Source: Streptococcus thermophilus (GTDB lineage: Bacteria; Actinomycetota; Actinomycetes; Mycobacteriales; Mycobacteriaceae). Taken from it: DNA of 64,000 nt. The DNA is taken from NCBI GenBank assembly GCA_900618065.1, contig UYIL01000003.1, positions 992,001 through 1,056,000 on the forward strand. Direction: 5' to 3'. This document shows, in pieces, positions 44,410-54,642 of this stretch; position 1 is the first letter of the stretch, and each line of letters begins with the position of its first letter. Under the pieces are notes generated by a model. It worked only from the letters and a program-made list of their open reading frames with translations. It was not told the DNA's origin and did not search any database. Both the position numbers and the translations under genes were made by a program.

Positions 44410-44961
44410 ATGGTCGCCATGCCGATTCCCGAGTCCGAACGCGATTTCACGATCCGCCCCATCCGGCCGGAGGACTACCCGCAGGTCCGCGACATTTACG
44501 AAGCCGGTCTGGGCACCGGCCACGCTTCGTACGAGCAGAATGGACCGACCTGGCAGAAGTTCGCGACGAACAAGATCATTGAGACGGTGTTTGTCGCCGT
44601 CGAGAAGCATGATGATGACCGTGTGCTTGGCTGGGTCGCTGCGGCGCAGGCGTCGACACGCAGCGTGTTCCACGGTGTTGTGGAGGATTCGATCTACATC
44701 CACGACGACGCGAAAGGCCGCGGCGTGTCCGGCGCCCTGCTAGACAAACTCATCGAGACATGCATCGGGCTGAACAAGTGGTCCATCCACTCATGGATCT
44801 TCCCGGAAAACACCGGCTCGGCGGGGCTGCATGAGTCGCGCGGCTTTGTGAAGGTGGGCACCTACCACCAGATGGCGCTGATGACGTACGGCGAGCTGGC
44901 CGGCACATGGCGCGACACCGACATCTACGAGCTGCTGCTGCCGAAGCCGGGCAAGCACTAG
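44410..44961 (+). CDS. GNAT-family N-acetyltransferase
   Basis: 183 residues from ATG 44410 (GGGAG upstream; ATG 44419 and GTG 44392 also in frame). Phosphinothricin/methionine-sulfoximine-acetyltransferase-like: FTIRPIRPEDYPQVRDIYEAGLGTGHASYEQNGPTWQKF, VLGWVAAAQAS, VEDSIYIHDDAKGRGVSGALLDKLIETC (acetyl-CoA loop) and FPENTGSAGLHESRGFVKVGTYHQM. Acetylates an amine with acetyl-CoA; the physiological substrate is unknown. Ends directly against the convergent MFS gene. Confidence 0.9.
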   Translation: MVAMPIPESERDFTIRPIRPEDYPQVRDIYEAGLGTGHASYEQNGPTWQKFATNKIIETVFVAVEKHDDDRVLGWVAAAQASTRSVFHGVVEDSIYIHDDAKGRGVSGALLDKLIETCIGLNKWSIHSWIFPENTGSAGLHESRGFVKVGTYHQMALMTYGELAGTWRDTDIYELLLPKPGKH

Positions 44962-46524
44962 CTACTCGACGGTTTCTTTCAGCTTCACCTGCTCCACCGG
45001 GAACATTAGCGCCATTGCAACGAGAACGAGCGGGATGAGCAGCAAGAACACCGGTGTCAAGCCGTCGTTGTAGCTGGAGGCGATCGCGCCATGAATCGGG
45101 CCGGGCAACTGGTCCATGATTTCCGGCGTGATCGCGTTGGCATCAAACCCCTCGGCGTACTGCGCGCCTTCCGGACCGAGTTCCTTGACCGCGCCCGGAA
45201 GGCGTTCCTCCATGTTGTTCTGCATGTTGTGGATGAACGTCGTGCCCACCACAGACGCGCCGACGGACATGCCGATCTGGCGGAAGAAGTTGTTCGCTGC
45301 CGTCGCTGTGCCCACCACGCGGATGGGGAAGGAGTTCTGAACGATGAGGATGAGCACCTGCATCACCATGCCCAGCCCGAACCCGTAAATGAAGATGTAG
45401 ACGCCGAGCACGCTTAGCGACGTCTCCGCCGTCAACCTCGACAACAAAAAGCACCCGAGAGCCACAACGCCCAAGCCAACGATCGGGAAGACTTTGTACC
45501 GGCCCGTCCGGGAAATCAGTGCTCCAACGCCGATCGAGGTGAGAAGCATGCCACCGACCATCGGAATCATCATCAGCCCCGCTGACGTTGGTGACATGGA
45601 GTGGACCATCTGCAGATACGTCGGCAGGTAGGCCATGACACCGGTCATGGACACACCCAGGACAACGCTGGCTGCGGTGGTGAGAGCCATGTTGCGGTTG
45701 TCGAACAGGTGCATCGGCACGAGCGGATCGCCCGCCCGCAGCTCCACGAAGACGAAGATTGCGCCCACGACCGCGGCCGCCGCGAGCAGCCCGAGGATGG
45801 TCGGGGAGTCCCACGGGTATTGCAGCCCGCCCCACGTCGTCGCCAGGATCAGGCACGTCGTTGCAACAGCCAGCAACACCGCGCCGACCCAGTCGAAGCG
45901 GAAGTTCTCCCTGTCACCCTTCGACAGCTTCAGCACGATCGAGGAAATTGTCATGGCCAATATGCCCAGCGGGATGTTCATCCACAGACCCCAGCGCCAT
46001 CCAGGGCCGTCGGTGAACCAGCCGCCGAGCACAGGGCCCAGCACCGAGGAGATTCCGAACACAGCGCCCATGACACCCATGTACTTGCCACGTTCTCGCG
46101 CCGGCACGACCTCCGCGATGATCGACTGCGAGTTGATCATCATGCCGCCCGCGCCGAAGCCTTGGACTGCGCGGCCGATAATGAGCAGCTCCATGGTGTT
46201 GGCGAACCCGCCGATCGTCGACCCGACGACAAACAGCCCGATGCAGCCGATGTAGAACCATTTGCGGCCCAGTCCGTCGCCAAGCTTGCCGAAAACGGGC
46301 AGAGCGATGGTCATGGTCACCATGAACGCTGAGATCACCCAGCTCATGTGCTCCACGCCGCCGAGCTCGCCGACGATCGTCGGCAGGGCAGTGGAGAAGA
46401 TCATCTGCCCCAACGAGCTCATGAGCATTGTGGTGAGAAGCGCCGCGAACACCAGCCCGACGTTCGGCTTGCCGGCTTCGTGCTCGTGTTCCTCAGTGTG
46501 CTGATCCTGTCGAGTTTCCGTCAC
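44962..46524 (-). CDS. MFS multidrug transporter, DHA2 (EmrB/QacA) type
   Basis: 520 residues, about 14 membrane helices. Motifs: [16 protein letters not shown] stretch [49 protein letters not shown] (motifs D1 and A), [53 protein letters not shown] (motif C), and [43 protein letters not shown]. Proton-driven efflux of toxic cations or drugs is likely. Convergent with the acetyltransferase. Confidence 0.92.
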   Translation of the reverse strand: MTETRQDQHTEEHEHEAGKPNVGLVFAALLTTMLMSSLGQMIFSTALPTIVGELGGVEHMSWVISAFMVTMTIALPVFGKLGDGLGRKWFYIGCIGLFVVGSTIGGFANTMELLIIGRAVQGFGAGGMMINSQSIIAEVVPARERGKYMGVMGAVFGISSVLGPVLGGWFTDGPGWRWGLWMNIPLGILAMTISSIVLKLSKGDRENFRFDWVGAVLLAVATTCLILATTWGGLQYPWDSPTILGLLAAAAVVGAIFVFVELRAGDPLVPMHLFDNRNMALTTAASVVLGVSMTGVMAYLPTYLQMVHSMSPTSAGLMMIPMVGGMLLTSIGVGALISRTGRYKVFPIVGLGVVALGCFLLSRLTAETSLSVLGVYIFIYGFGLGMVMQVLILIVQNSFPIRVVGTATAANNFFRQIGMSVGASVVGTTFIHNMQNNMEERLPGAVKELGPEGAQYAEGFDANAITPEIMDQLPGPIHGAIASSYNDGLTPVFLLLIPLVLVAMALMFPVEQVKLKETVE

Positions 46525-46560
46525 TCATCGAAGACTACACCTGAAAAAAGACATGAAAGA

Positions 46561-46588
46561 AGGCCCAGCGCTCGAGCACGCTGAGCCT
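46561..46588 (-). terminator. intrinsic terminator of fumC
   Basis: AGGCCCAGCG (46561-46570) pairs with CGCTGAGCCT (46579-46588) with one mismatch and an 8-base loop. On the minus strand it follows the fumC stop, trailed by TTCTTTC and then a T-run. Confidence 0.72.
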
Positions 46589-46600
46589 TGACGGTGACCG

Positions 46601-47998
46601 TTAGTTGCGGTCGGTGTTAGCCATCGACAGCACGTCGAGACGGCGGTCCATCTCTTCCTCGGTCAGGTCGTCGCCGATGAAGCCCAGGTCGATGGTGGCC
46701 TGGCGAATGGTGATGCCCTCCTTGACTGCGTGCTTGGCAATCTTGGCTGCGTTTTCGTAACCGATCGCAGAGTTCAGCGGGGTCACAATCGACGGAGAGG
46801 ACTCTGCGAGGGTGCGCATGCGCTCCTCGTTGGGCTCGATGCCGTCGACAAGCTTGGTGGCGAACTGGCGAGAGGTGTTCGCCAGCAGACGTGCGGACTC
46901 GAGGACGTTGCGCGCCATGACCGGGATGAACACGTTGAGCTCGAACTGGCCTTGGGTGCCCGCGAATGCGACAGCTGCGTCGTTACCGATGACCTGCGCG
47001 GAGACCTGCGTTGCGGTCTCGCACAGCACCGGGTTGACCTTGCCCGGCATGATGGACGAACCCGGCTGCAGGTCCGGCAGGTGAATCTCGGCGAGGCCGG
47101 CGAGCGGGCCGGAACCCATCAGACGGATGTCATTGGCGATCTTGTACAAGGAGACCGCCACGGAGCGCATCGCACCGGAGAACTCGACCAAGCCGTCGCG
47201 GTTGGCTTGCGCTTCGAAGTGGTTCTTGGCCTCGGAAAGCTGCTCGACACCGGTGAGCTTCTTCAGCTCCTCGGTGACCTTGCCGCCGAACTCCGCCGGG
47301 GTGTTGATGCCGGTGCCTACAGCAGTACCGCCGATGGCCAGCTCGCCAAGGTGCTCCAGGGTGTTGCGCACACGCTCGATGCCCAGCTCGATCTGGCGGG
47401 CGTAACCAGAGAATTCCTGACCCAGGGTGACCGGGGTGGCGTCCATGAGGTGGGTGCGGCCGGACTTGACCACTTCCTTCCACTCATTGGCTTTCTTGTC
47501 CAGGGACTCGTGCAGCACCTGCAGCGCCGGGATGAGGTCGTTCGCAGCTGCCTCGGTCGCGGCGACGTGGGTCGCGGTGGGGAAGGTGTCATTGGAGGAC
47601 TGGCCCATGTTCACGTCATCGTTCGGGTGAACTTCTACACCGTTCGCCTTCGCGATCGACGCGATGACCTCATTGGTGTTCATGTTGGACGAGGTACCGG
47701 AACCGGTCTGGAAAACGTCGATCGGGAACTCGTCGTTGTGCTGGCCGTCAGCGATTTCCTTCGCGGCGGCGATAATGGCATCGGCCTTCTCGGCGTCCAG
47801 GTTGCCCAGGTCCTTGTTCACCTGCGCACACGCAGCCTTGAGCAGGCCGAGCGCGCGGATCTGCTGCGCCTCGAGCCCGCGGCCGGAGATGGGGAAGTTC
47901 TCCACGGCACGCTGGGTCTGTGCACGCCACAGCGCGTTCACGGGCACCTTCACTTCACCCATGGTGTCGTGCTCGATGCGGTATTCCTGATCAGCCAT
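46601..47998 (-). CDS. fumC: fumarate hydratase class II
   Basis: 465 residues from ATG 47998 (ATG 48004 also in frame). Aspartase/fumarase fold: [60 protein letters not shown] and the SS loop [15 protein letters not shown]. Interconverts fumarate and malate in the TCA cycle. The full-length, iron-independent, tetrameric class. An 806-codon open frame on the opposite strand across this and the next gene is an artefact. Confidence 0.97.
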   Translation of the reverse strand: MADQEYRIEHDTMGEVKVPVNALWRAQTQRAVENFPISGRGLEAQQIRALGLLKAACAQVNKDLGNLDAEKADAIIAAAKEIADGQHNDEFPIDVFQTGSGTSSNMNTNEVIASIAKANGVEVHPNDDVNMGQSSNDTFPTATHVAATEAAANDLIPALQVLHESLDKKANEWKEVVKSGRTHLMDATPVTLGQEFSGYARQIELGIERVRNTLEHLGELAIGGTAVGTGINTPAEFGGKVTEELKKLTGVEQLSEAKNHFEAQANRDGLVEFSGAMRSVAVSLYKIANDIRLMGSGPLAGLAEIHLPDLQPGSSIMPGKVNPVLCETATQVSAQVIGNDAAVAFAGTQGQFELNVFIPVMARNVLESARLLANTSRQFATKLVDGIEPNEERMRTLAESSPSIVTPLNSAIGYENAAKIAKHAVKEGITIRQATIDLGFIGDDLTEEEMDRRLDVLSMANTDRN

Positions 47999-48108
47999 AA
48001 TCATCCTTTGCGGTTGGAACGTGTTCCGGCGCGCGTAGCGCCGCTCCTGACATCCGCCATTATTCCTGATTTGCCGATCCGAGGAGAGTGGTTCTGCGCG
48101 CCAAAGAA

Positions 48109-48147
48109 GCCGGCCCGGCCTTCCTTAAACGGAGGGCGCGGGCCGGC
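48109..48147 (-). terminator. intrinsic terminator of glpX
   Basis: GCCGGCCCG (48109-48117) pairs with CGGGCCGGC (48139-48147), with further pairing of GCCTTCC and GGAGGGC inside. On the minus strand CTTCTTT follows. Confidence 0.75.
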
Positions 48148-48175
48148 GTGGGAAGATTCGTCGAAAAGCGGAGGC

Positions 48176-49183
48176 TTAGTTTTCGGGGCCGGAGTAGTCG
48201 ACGACGGAGTACTCGCGCAGCTTCGCCAGCTTGTGCAGCGACTCGACGTGGCGGACGGTGCCGGACTTGGAGCGCATCGCCAGCGAGCGCGTGGTGGCAC
48301 CGTCGGCGCGGTAGGAAACACCGCGCAGCATGTCGCCATTGGTCACGCCGGTTGCGGAGAAGTAGCAGTTATCGGAGCTCACCAAATCGTTGATGCCCAG
48401 GACGCGGGTCAGGTCATGGCCGGCGGCAATGACCTTCTCACGCTCTTCGTCGGACTGCGGGGCGAGCATGCCCTGGATCTCACCTTCGAGGCACTTCAGC
48501 GCACAGGCAGTGATGACGCCCTCCGGGGTGCCGCCGACACCCATGGCAATGTCAATGGAGTTGTTGTTGCGCGCGGCAGCGATCGCGCCTGCGACATCGC
48601 CGTCCATGATGAAGCGGACCTTCGCACCGGCGGCGCGGATGTCAGCCACCAGCTCAGCGTGGCGCGGGCGGTCCAGGACAACCACGGTGACATCGCGCGG
48701 CTCAATGCCCTTCGCCTTAGCGACGACCTCGATGTTGTGCGCGACCGGCGCGGTGATGTCGATCTTGCCTGCTGCCTCGGGGCCGACGGCGATCTTGTTC
48801 ATGTAGAACGCGTCAGTCGGGTCGTACATCGTGCCACGCTCGGCTGCGGCGATGACGGAAATGGAGTTCGGGCGGCCCTCGGCCATCAGGCGGGTGCCAT
48901 CGACCGGGTCAACGGCCAAGTCGAGCTCTGCACCCTGGCCGTTGCCGACGCGCTCGCCGTTGTACAGCATCGGCGCCTCGTCCTTTTCACCCTCACCAAT
49001 GACGATGATGCCGTCCATGTTCACCGAGTTGATCATTTTGCGCATCGCGTCGACTGCGGCTCCGTCGCCCTCGTTCTTCTTGCCGCGACCGACCCAGCGA
49101 CCGGAAGCCAAGGCTGCGGCCTCAGTGACGCGAACGAGTTCCATCGCTAGATTGCGGTCCGGTGCTTCGACGGGGTTACCCAT
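48176..49183 (-). CDS. glpX: fructose-1,6-bisphosphatase class II
   Basis: 335 residues from ATG 49183, with AGGAGG upstream; the open frame continues to 49681 but is antisense to the next gene. Signatures: [85 protein letters not shown], and [34 protein letters not shown]. Li+-sensitive gluconeogenic phosphatase, the usual one in corynebacteria. Confidence 0.96.
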   Translation of the reverse strand: MGNPVEAPDRNLAMELVRVTEAAALASGRWVGRGKKNEGDGAAVDAMRKMINSVNMDGIIVIGEGEKDEAPMLYNGERVGNGQGAELDLAVDPVDGTRLMAEGRPNSISVIAAAERGTMYDPTDAFYMNKIAVGPEAAGKIDITAPVAHNIEVVAKAKGIEPRDVTVVVLDRPRHAELVADIRAAGAKVRFIMDGDVAGAIAAARNNNSIDIAMGVGGTPEGVITACALKCLEGEIQGMLAPQSDEEREKVIAAGHDLTRVLGINDLVSSDNCYFSATGVTNGDMLRGVSYRADGATTRSLAMRSKSGTVRHVESLHKLAKLREYSVVDYSGPEN

Positions 49184-49300
49184 TGGTTTTGCCTCCTGGG
49201 GCAGTTGGAGATCGATACGGTTATTCACCCATTGTGGCATTTTTCGCCCTGCTCCGGAGCAATTGGGGTGAGGTGGAAGCGGCATGCCATACTTGCAGGC

Positions 49301-49858
49301 GTGGCTGATGAGAAACCGCGGATTTTCCAGGACGGCAGGGACATGACGATCAATGTCGTGCTCATCGCTGCCCTGATGATCCTGTCGGTGGCGTTCACTG
49401 GGATGTGCGAGTTCAACCCGGGCCGGCCGGAGAACGGTCCCGTCCACGAGGTCGACGGCCGCACATTCATGGAAATGGAGGCCCGTGCGGCTGAATTCCC
49501 GGTGCGTTTCCCTGACATGCCGGAGGGGTGGACGAATAACTCTGCACGCCGCACGCTTATCGACGGCACCCCCGCCCCCGTCGCCGGCTGGGTCACCCCC
49601 GGAGAAGGCTTTTTGCAGGCCACCCAAACCGGTGTGCCGGCCGACGATATCGCGCAAGCCGACGGGAAATACCGTGAGCACTCCCGCGACGAGACCGTCG
49701 CGGACCTTCCGGCGATCGTCTACACCTCCGATGTGAACGATGTGCGCGATCTGTGGGTCGTCGATCTTGAAGATGTCCGCTTGCTCGTGACGGGCGCCGC
49801 CCCCGATGTGGAATTCCGCGAGCTCATCGAGGCCTTCGCAGCATCCGAGCCACTGTAA
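49301..49858 (+). CDS. DUF4245 family exported/anchored protein
   Basis: 185 residues from GTG 49301 (the frame is open upstream). Short cytoplasmic N-terminus ([13 protein letters not shown]), one membrane helix ([24 protein letters not shown]), then an extracytoplasmic domain: [41 protein letters not shown], and [34 protein letters not shown]4245 is actinobacterial and typically adjacent to glpX and xseAB, as here. Function unknown. Confidence 0.88.
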   Translation: MADEKPRIFQDGRDMTINVVLIAALMILSVAFTGMCEFNPGRPENGPVHEVDGRTFMEMEARAAEFPVRFPDMPEGWTNNSARRTLIDGTPAPVAGWVTPGEGFLQATQTGVPADDIAQADGKYREHSRDETVADLPAIVYTSDVNDVRDLWVVDLEDVRLLVTGAAPDVEFRELIEAFAASEPL

Positions 49859-49955
49859 TTCGATAGCACTAGCTCACAACAGACCCCAACCCGGCCCCAG
49901 CCGCGCCCCCGGCCCGAAACCCGACCCCAGGCCGACCCCGTCCTGCCCCGTCCGC

Positions 49956-50035
49956 GATTAGCTAGAAACAAACGACTGGAATGATCCTTTCGGGCCTGAT
50001 TTTCGGACGTTCTAGTCGTCTGTTTCTAGCTAATC
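49956..50035. repeat. 22-bp near-perfect inverted repeat, 36-base spacer
   Basis: Arms 49956-49977 and 50014-50035 pair at 21 of 22 positions (left arm begins GATTAGCTAGAAAC). It lies in the gap between convergent DUF4245 and xseB genes. The left flank is C-rich and the right flank G-rich. The RNA would fold into a stable hairpin; no T-run is attached. Confidence 0.8.
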
Positions 50036-50059
50036 GGGTTAGGGGAGGGGTTGGGAGGG
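50036..50059. other. G-quadruplex-like G-tract run
   Basis: GGG (50036-38), GGGG (50042-45), GGGG (50047-50), GGG (50053-55) and GGG (50057-59) with 1-3-base loops on the plus strand. The C-rich stretch at about 49880-49950 gives further G-tracts on the minus strand. Quadruplex formation is inference. Confidence 0.5.
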
Positions 50060-50123
50060 TTCGGAAGGCTACGCGATGAGTCAGCTGGGCCAGATGAGTC
50101 GGCTGAACCGGCTGAAGCCGGGT

Positions 50124-50390
50124 TTACTCTGCCCGGTCCGGGTCGTTGGAGCCCTGTTGGAGGGCTTGTTCGATGCGTTTCTCGGCGCCGTCGAGAAGCA
50201 CTTCGCAGCGCTTAGCCAGAGCTTCGCCACGCTCCCAGTACTTCAGGGACTCGTCGAGGCTCATCTGGCCGAGCTCGAGAATCTTCACTGTTTCGACCAG
50301 TTCATCGCGTGCTTGCTCATAGGACAGCGAGGCTGGGTCGGGGATTGCTTCGGCGTTGGGGGTGCCTTGGCCGAACGTGTTATCTGCCAT
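50124..50390 (-). CDS. xseB: exodeoxyribonuclease VII small subunit
   Basis: 88 residues. Family core [56 protein letters not shown] matches XseB. Forms exonuclease VII with XseA. The genes are adjacent on the minus strand, xseA first, about 50 bp apart. Confidence 0.95.
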   Translation of the reverse strand: MADNTFGQGTPNAEAIPDPASLSYEQARDELVETVKILELGQMSLDESLKYWERGEALAKRCEVLLDGAEKRIEQALQQGSNDPDRAE

Positions 50391-50440
50391 GGTTGGTTCT
50401 CCTTGCGGGCTTTGTAGCGTGTGACGGTTGAAACGTGGAG

Positions 50441-51697
50441 TTATTCGGCGGGGGAGGCGGCTATGCCGGCGGCGGTGATGGAACCGTCGCCGACACGGAT
50501 GCGCAGCTGCGAGCCCGGCGGGGCCTGGGCAATGCTGGTCACCACTTCCGGCTCGCTGCCGTCGCGCGGCTGGACTTGCACGACAGCGTAACCGCGGGCG
50601 AGTGTGGCTGCCGGCCCAAGGGCGGACACCTGGGCGCGCAAAGCCTTGACCTCGGCGGTCTCCTGCTTGAGTAGGCGCGTGATGTCTCGGCGGATGGCGG
50701 CGGTAGCCCGGTCGAGCCCCTCGCGGCGCAACGTCACCTGGGTAAGCGGGTTCGCCATAGCGGGGCGGGAACGCACCTGGCTCAGGCCGTGGCGTTCGCG
50801 TTGGACCCAGGAGCGCAGGGCGGAGGAGAGGCGGGTTCGGGCGTCGTCAAGCATCTGGCGCTCGGCGACGACATCGGGGACCACACGCTTCGCAGCGTCG
50901 GTGGGGGTGGCCGCACGCAGGTCAGCGACGTTGTCCAAGACAGGGTTGTCCGGCTCGTGGCCAATCGCTGAGACAACCGGCGTCGATGCCTCGGCGACTG
51001 CACGCTGCAGCGACTCCTCGGAGAAGGGGAGCAGGTCCTCGACGGAGCCGCCGCCGCGGGCGATGATGATCACGTCGACAGTCTCGTCTTCGTCGAGCGC
51101 GCGCAGCGCCTCAATCACCTGCGGGACGGTACCGGCGCCCTGGACCGGAGTGTTGATCACCCGGAAGTCCACCGCCGGCCAACGGTCCTTCGCCACCGAC
51201 AGCACGTCGCGCTCGGCGGCAGACCCGCGGCCGGTGATCAGGCCGACGCGGCGCGGCAGGAACGGCAGAGGCTTTTTCCGCGCCGGATCAAAAAGTCCCT
51301 CGGCAGCCAGTGTCTTGCGAAGCTGCTCGATCTTCGCCAGTAGCTCGCCCTCACCAACGTGACGGATCTCGGTGACCCACAAAGAGAAGGAACCGCGTCC
51401 GGCGTAGAAGGCGGGTTTGCCAAGGACGATGACGCGGTCACCGTCGTTAAGCGGGGCGTCCAGCGAGCGCAACATCTTCGTGTCCGCAGTGAGCTGAATG
51501 CTCATCTCTTTCTGCGTGTCACGCAGCGTCAGGTAGGAAAACCGCCACGTGGGCTTCACATTGATCTGCGTCAACTGGCCTTCAATCCACAGCCAGCCCA
51601 AACGCTCAATCCACTGCTTGACGCTTTCGTTGACTTGCGAGACAGTCCACGGCGCCTCCGGCGTGCTCTTCGGCGGTTGTGCACCCGCCATCGGCAT
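50441..51697 (-). CDS. xseA: exodeoxyribonuclease VII large subunit
   Basis: 418 residues from ATG 51697 (GGAAAGGGG just upstream). N-terminal OB fold with [24 protein letters not shown] and [18 protein letters not shown]; catalytic core [89 protein letters not shown]; a long coiled coil; and a short C-terminus [11 protein letters not shown]. Degrades single-stranded DNA from both ends. Divergent from ispH across 65 bp. Confidence 0.96.
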   Translation of the reverse strand: MPMAGAQPPKSTPEAPWTVSQVNESVKQWIERLGWLWIEGQLTQINVKPTWRFSYLTLRDTQKEMSIQLTADTKMLRSLDAPLNDGDRVIVLGKPAFYAGRGSFSLWVTEIRHVGEGELLAKIEQLRKTLAAEGLFDPARKKPLPFLPRRVGLITGRGSAAERDVLSVAKDRWPAVDFRVINTPVQGAGTVPQVIEALRALDEDETVDVIIIARGGGSVEDLLPFSEESLQRAVAEASTPVVSAIGHEPDNPVLDNVADLRAATPTDAAKRVVPDVVAERQMLDDARTRLSSALRSWVQRERHGLSQVRSRPAMANPLTQVTLRREGLDRATAAIRRDITRLLKQETAEVKALRAQVSALGPAATLARGYAVVQVQPRDGSEPEVVTSIAQAPPGSQLRIRVGDGSITAAGIAASPAE

Positions 51698-51762
51698 CAG
51701 CCCCTTTCCGTCATGCGGGACCAGCTTACCTTTTCGCCCACACATCTATTACCCTTGGCCAC

Positions 51763-52722
51763 ATGACGAGCACCGGAAAAAACGTCCTTCTCGCCGCCCC
51801 CCGCGGGTACTGCGCTGGTGTTGACCGCGCGGTGGAGACGGTGGAAAAGGCGCTGGAGAAGTACGGCGCCCCTATCTATGTGCGCAAAGAGATCGTGCAC
51901 AACAAGTACGTCGTGGAGACGCTGTCGAAGCGCGGCGTCATCTTCGTCGAGGAGACCGATGAAGTGCCCGAGGGCGCGCACGTGGTGTTCTCCGCCCACG
52001 GCGTGTCGCCGGCAGTGCGTGAATCGGCGCAGCAGCGCCAGCTCATTGCTCTCGACGCGTCGTGCCCGCTGGTGACGAAAGTCCACAACGAGGTCAAGCG
52101 CTTCGCCCGCGACGGCTACCACATTCTGCTGGTCGGCCACGAGGGCCACGAAGAGGTCGAAGGTACCGCTGGCGAGGCGCCGGACGTGGTGCACCTGGTC
52201 GACGGTGTCGAGGGTGTCGACGCTGCTCCCGACTTCCCGGAGGACCAGAAGCTGGTGTGGCTATCGCAGACCACGCTGTCCGTCGACGAGACCATGGAGA
52301 TCGTCGCCCTGCTGCGCAAGAAGTACCCGAACCTGGAAGATCCGCCGAGCGACGACATTTGCTACGCCACCCAGAACCGCCAGGTCGCGGTCAAGGCGAT
52401 CGCGGAGAGGTGCGAGCTGATGATCGTCGTCGGGTCGCAGAATTCGTCGAACTCCAAGCGCTTGGTCGAGGTCGCTTTACAGAATGGCACTAACGACGCT
52501 CACCTCATCGACTACGCGCACCAGATTGACGACGTGTGGTTCGACGGCGTGACGACGGTCGGGGTCACCTCCGGCGCCTCCGTGCCCGAGATCCTTGTCC
52601 GTGAAGTCGTGGAACACCTCGCTGAGCGCGGCTACGACAACGTCGAGCAGGTCACCACCACGACCGAGACCATCACTTTCGCCCTGCCGCGCGACCTGCG
52701 CCCGCCACGCCAGGCGGGGTAG
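51763..52722 (+). CDS. ispH: 4-hydroxy-3-methylbut-2-enyl diphosphate reductase
   Basis: 319 residues from ATG 51763. [4Fe-4S] enzyme: [17 protein letters not shown] with cluster Cys17, [41 protein letters not shown] (second Cys), the ICYATQNRQ third-Cys region, and [15 protein letters not shown]. Final step of the MEP isoprenoid pathway, giving IPP/DMAPP. Full length. Confidence 0.96.
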   Translation: MTSTGKNVLLAAPRGYCAGVDRAVETVEKALEKYGAPIYVRKEIVHNKYVVETLSKRGVIFVEETDEVPEGAHVVFSAHGVSPAVRESAQQRQLIALDASCPLVTKVHNEVKRFARDGYHILLVGHEGHEEVEGTAGEAPDVVHLVDGVEGVDAAPDFPEDQKLVWLSQTTLSVDETMEIVALLRKKYPNLEDPPSDDICYATQNRQVAVKAIAERCELMIVVGSQNSSNSKRLVEVALQNGTNDAHLIDYAHQIDDVWFDGVTTVGVTSGASVPEILVREVVEHLAERGYDNVEQVTTTTETITFALPRDLRPPRQAG

Positions 52723-52728
52723 ATACGG

Positions 52729-53490
52729 CTAGTTGCCGTAAAGGTCTTCGTTGAGGCGGTGGCTGACCCGCCGCGAGGATCCTCGCCCAGCATCGCGCTG
52801 GTTTTCGCGCGCGGTGGCACGTTGCTGGGTGCGGGCGTTACTGCGCTGCTCGGCCTGGTTCCGGGCAGTACCGGGGGAGAGGCGCTGGGCCGGGCGCTTC
52901 GGCGCGGCGGGTTGGTCGCGGCGCGCGAGCAGCTCTTCGACAGTGACTCTGCTCGGCGAGCTTGTCCGCTCGCGAGAACGCGCGGCTTCGCGGCTGGTGC
53001 GGCGGTTTGATTCAGATGCCTGCCTGCGCTGGCGCTGCTCTTGGAGGCGGATCTCCTCGTTGCTCTTCTTGAGCAGCTGGTAGCGCAGAATTGCGATGGC
53101 CACGGCGCCGAGAGAGGTCGTGATCATGACAGGGAAGAATTGCACCAGCGGATACAGGATCAAAAGGACAGAGGTGCGTCCCAGTGACGTTTGGCCCTCC
53201 GGCAGTTGGAAGTACGCGTTGGCGGTGCCAGTTAAGAGCAGGAAAAAGGCGTAAAGCAGCGGGATCGACACGACTGTGAGGAACAGTCCGCGCGGGTTGA
53301 CAAACGTGACCACAACCAGCGAGGCCACGGCGAACAGCGCGAGGAACGGCCAACCGACTGCACCTTTGTATATGGAGATCAGGCCGCCGGTGATGAGGGC
53401 GGCGATGATGATGCCGATGCCAGATCCCGTCGAGAAACCGGGCATTGCCGGGTCTGACTGAGTGGAGGGTCGGGACGTTGCATGGGACAC
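52729..53490 (-). CDS. DUF6542-type membrane protein with basic C-terminal tail
   Basis: 253 residues. Four hydrophobic segments in the first 140 residues (GIGIIIAALITGGLISIY, WPFLALFAVASLVVVTFV, GLFLTVVSIPLLYAFFLLL, GAVAIAILRYQLL). The remaining 110 residues are very rich in Arg/Gln/Ser/Ala (EQRQRRQASESNRRTSREAARS), probably cytoplasmic and disordered. Matches DUF6542 actinobacterial proteins near rmuC/ispH. Function unknown. Confidence 0.8.
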   Translation of the reverse strand: MSHATSRPSTQSDPAMPGFSTGSGIGIIIAALITGGLISIYKGAVGWPFLALFAVASLVVVTFVNPRGLFLTVVSIPLLYAFFLLLTGTANAYFQLPEGQTSLGRTSVLLILYPLVQFFPVMITTSLGAVAIAILRYQLLKKSNEEIRLQEQRQRRQASESNRRTSREAARSRERTSSPSRVTVEELLARRDQPAAPKRPAQRLSPGTARNQAEQRSNARTQQRATARENQRDAGRGSSRRVSHRLNEDLYGN

Positions 53491-53529
53491 GTTCAGTGAT
53501 GTTACCGTGCCGTCGCGCGCGGGCAGCCG

Positions 53530-54621
53530 TTACTCGACGCGGGGGTGTGAACTTTCTTCGGCGCCGGCGGTGCGCGCACGGGCGGTTACTGCGCGCAATT
53601 CGGCGAGTTCGCTGCTTGGGCGCCCCGGTAGGTCGAGGTCTTTGAGCCGCCGCGCTGTGACCATGACGCGTGCGTCCATAGAGCCGAGTGTGGCGTTGAA
53701 CGCCTCGACGGCCTTATCTAAGGACGCACCGACCCGGTTGTAGTGATCCGCCATTGTGCCCAGGCGGGTGAACAGCTGCGCGCCGAGGCGTTGGACCTCG
53801 GCCGCCTTGGCGTTGATGTCTTCTTGCTGCCATCCCAGCCCGACGGTGCGCAACAAGGCGAACAAGGTGGTGGGGGTGGAGATGACAACGCCTCGTGCAA
53901 AAGCGTCGTCAAGCAACTGCGGATCCTGTTCGAGCGCGGCATCAAGGAAGGGGTCGGCGGGGATGAACATGACCACGAACTCCGGCGTCGGCGCGAAGGC
54001 CTCGACGTACGCTTTCTGCCCCAGCGTTGCCACGTGTTGTCGCAGCAGGTGGCTGTGCCTGCGCAAGTAACCGGCCTTTTCTTCCGGATCCTCCGTGTTG
54101 AGCGCGTCGAGGTAGGCGCTGAACGGCACTTTCGCATCCACGACGATGTTGCGGCCGCGGCTTAAGCGGATGATCATGTCGGGGCGGAGAAGTTGACCGT
54201 CGATACGCGCTGCCTGCTGGACATCGAAATCGCAGTACTTGACCATGCCCCCGAGCTCCACGACGCGCTCGAGCTGCATCTCGCCCCACCGGCCGCGGGT
54301 GTTCGGCGAGCGCAGCGCGTTGACTAGTTGATCCGTGCGGTCGCTGAGCCGCGAGCTCGCGCGCGTCACGGCCTGCACCTGCCCGGCGAGCGCGGAGTGG
54401 GCGACAGCGCGATCTTCATCCATGTCGCGCAATTGCGCCGCGAGCTTATCGACGGCCCTCTCCAACGGCTCCAACTCCCGCCGCACATCCTGCCGCGGCG
54501 GCTGGGGAGGCGGGGATACGGGGCGGCGCAACAGGTGCACGGCACCCGCACCGGCGAGTAGCCCGAGAATGAACGAAAGGAAAACAAGGGTGAGGGTCAG
54601 CGCTGGGGACACAGAACTCAT
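53530..54621 (-). CDS. rmuC: RmuC-family DNA recombination protein
   Basis: 363 residues from ATG 54621 (a longer start at 54630 is in frame). One N-terminal membrane helix (TLVFLSFILGLLAGAGAVHLL), then a coiled-coil region, then the RmuC core: SPNTRGRWGEMQLERVVELGGMVKYCDFDVQQ, RPDMIIRLSRGRNIVVDAKVPFSAYLDAL, and a PD-(D/E)XK-like fold with VVMFIPADPFLDAALEQDP, VVISTPTTLFALLRTV. Limits inversion of repeats in E. coli; precise activity unknown. Confidence 0.93.
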   Translation of the reverse strand: MSSVSPALTLTLVFLSFILGLLAGAGAVHLLRRPVSPPPQPPRQDVRRELEPLERAVDKLAAQLRDMDEDRAVAHSALAGQVQAVTRASSRLSDRTDQLVNALRSPNTRGRWGEMQLERVVELGGMVKYCDFDVQQAARIDGQLLRPDMIIRLSRGRNIVVDAKVPFSAYLDALNTEDPEEKAGYLRRHSHLLRQHVATLGQKAYVEAFAPTPEFVVMFIPADPFLDAALEQDPQLLDDAFARGVVISTPTTLFALLRTVGLGWQQEDINAKAAEVQRLGAQLFTRLGTMADHYNRVGASLDKAVEAFNATLGSMDARVMVTARRLKDLDLPGRPSSELAELRAVTARARTAGAEESSHPRVE

Positions 54622-54642
54622 GCCCCACACCCTTGCACACAG

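Noticed and set aside
46730..49150. 806-codon open frame on the plus strand across fumC and glpX
   Set aside because: Antisense to two full-length, well conserved enzymes; low-complexity, Arg/Gly/Val-rich product typical of GC-rich antisense frames.
50036..50059. CRISPR-like or regulatory repeat array
   Set aside because: The tracts are G-runs, not spaced identical repeats; no array of repeats and spacers was seen anywhere in the window.
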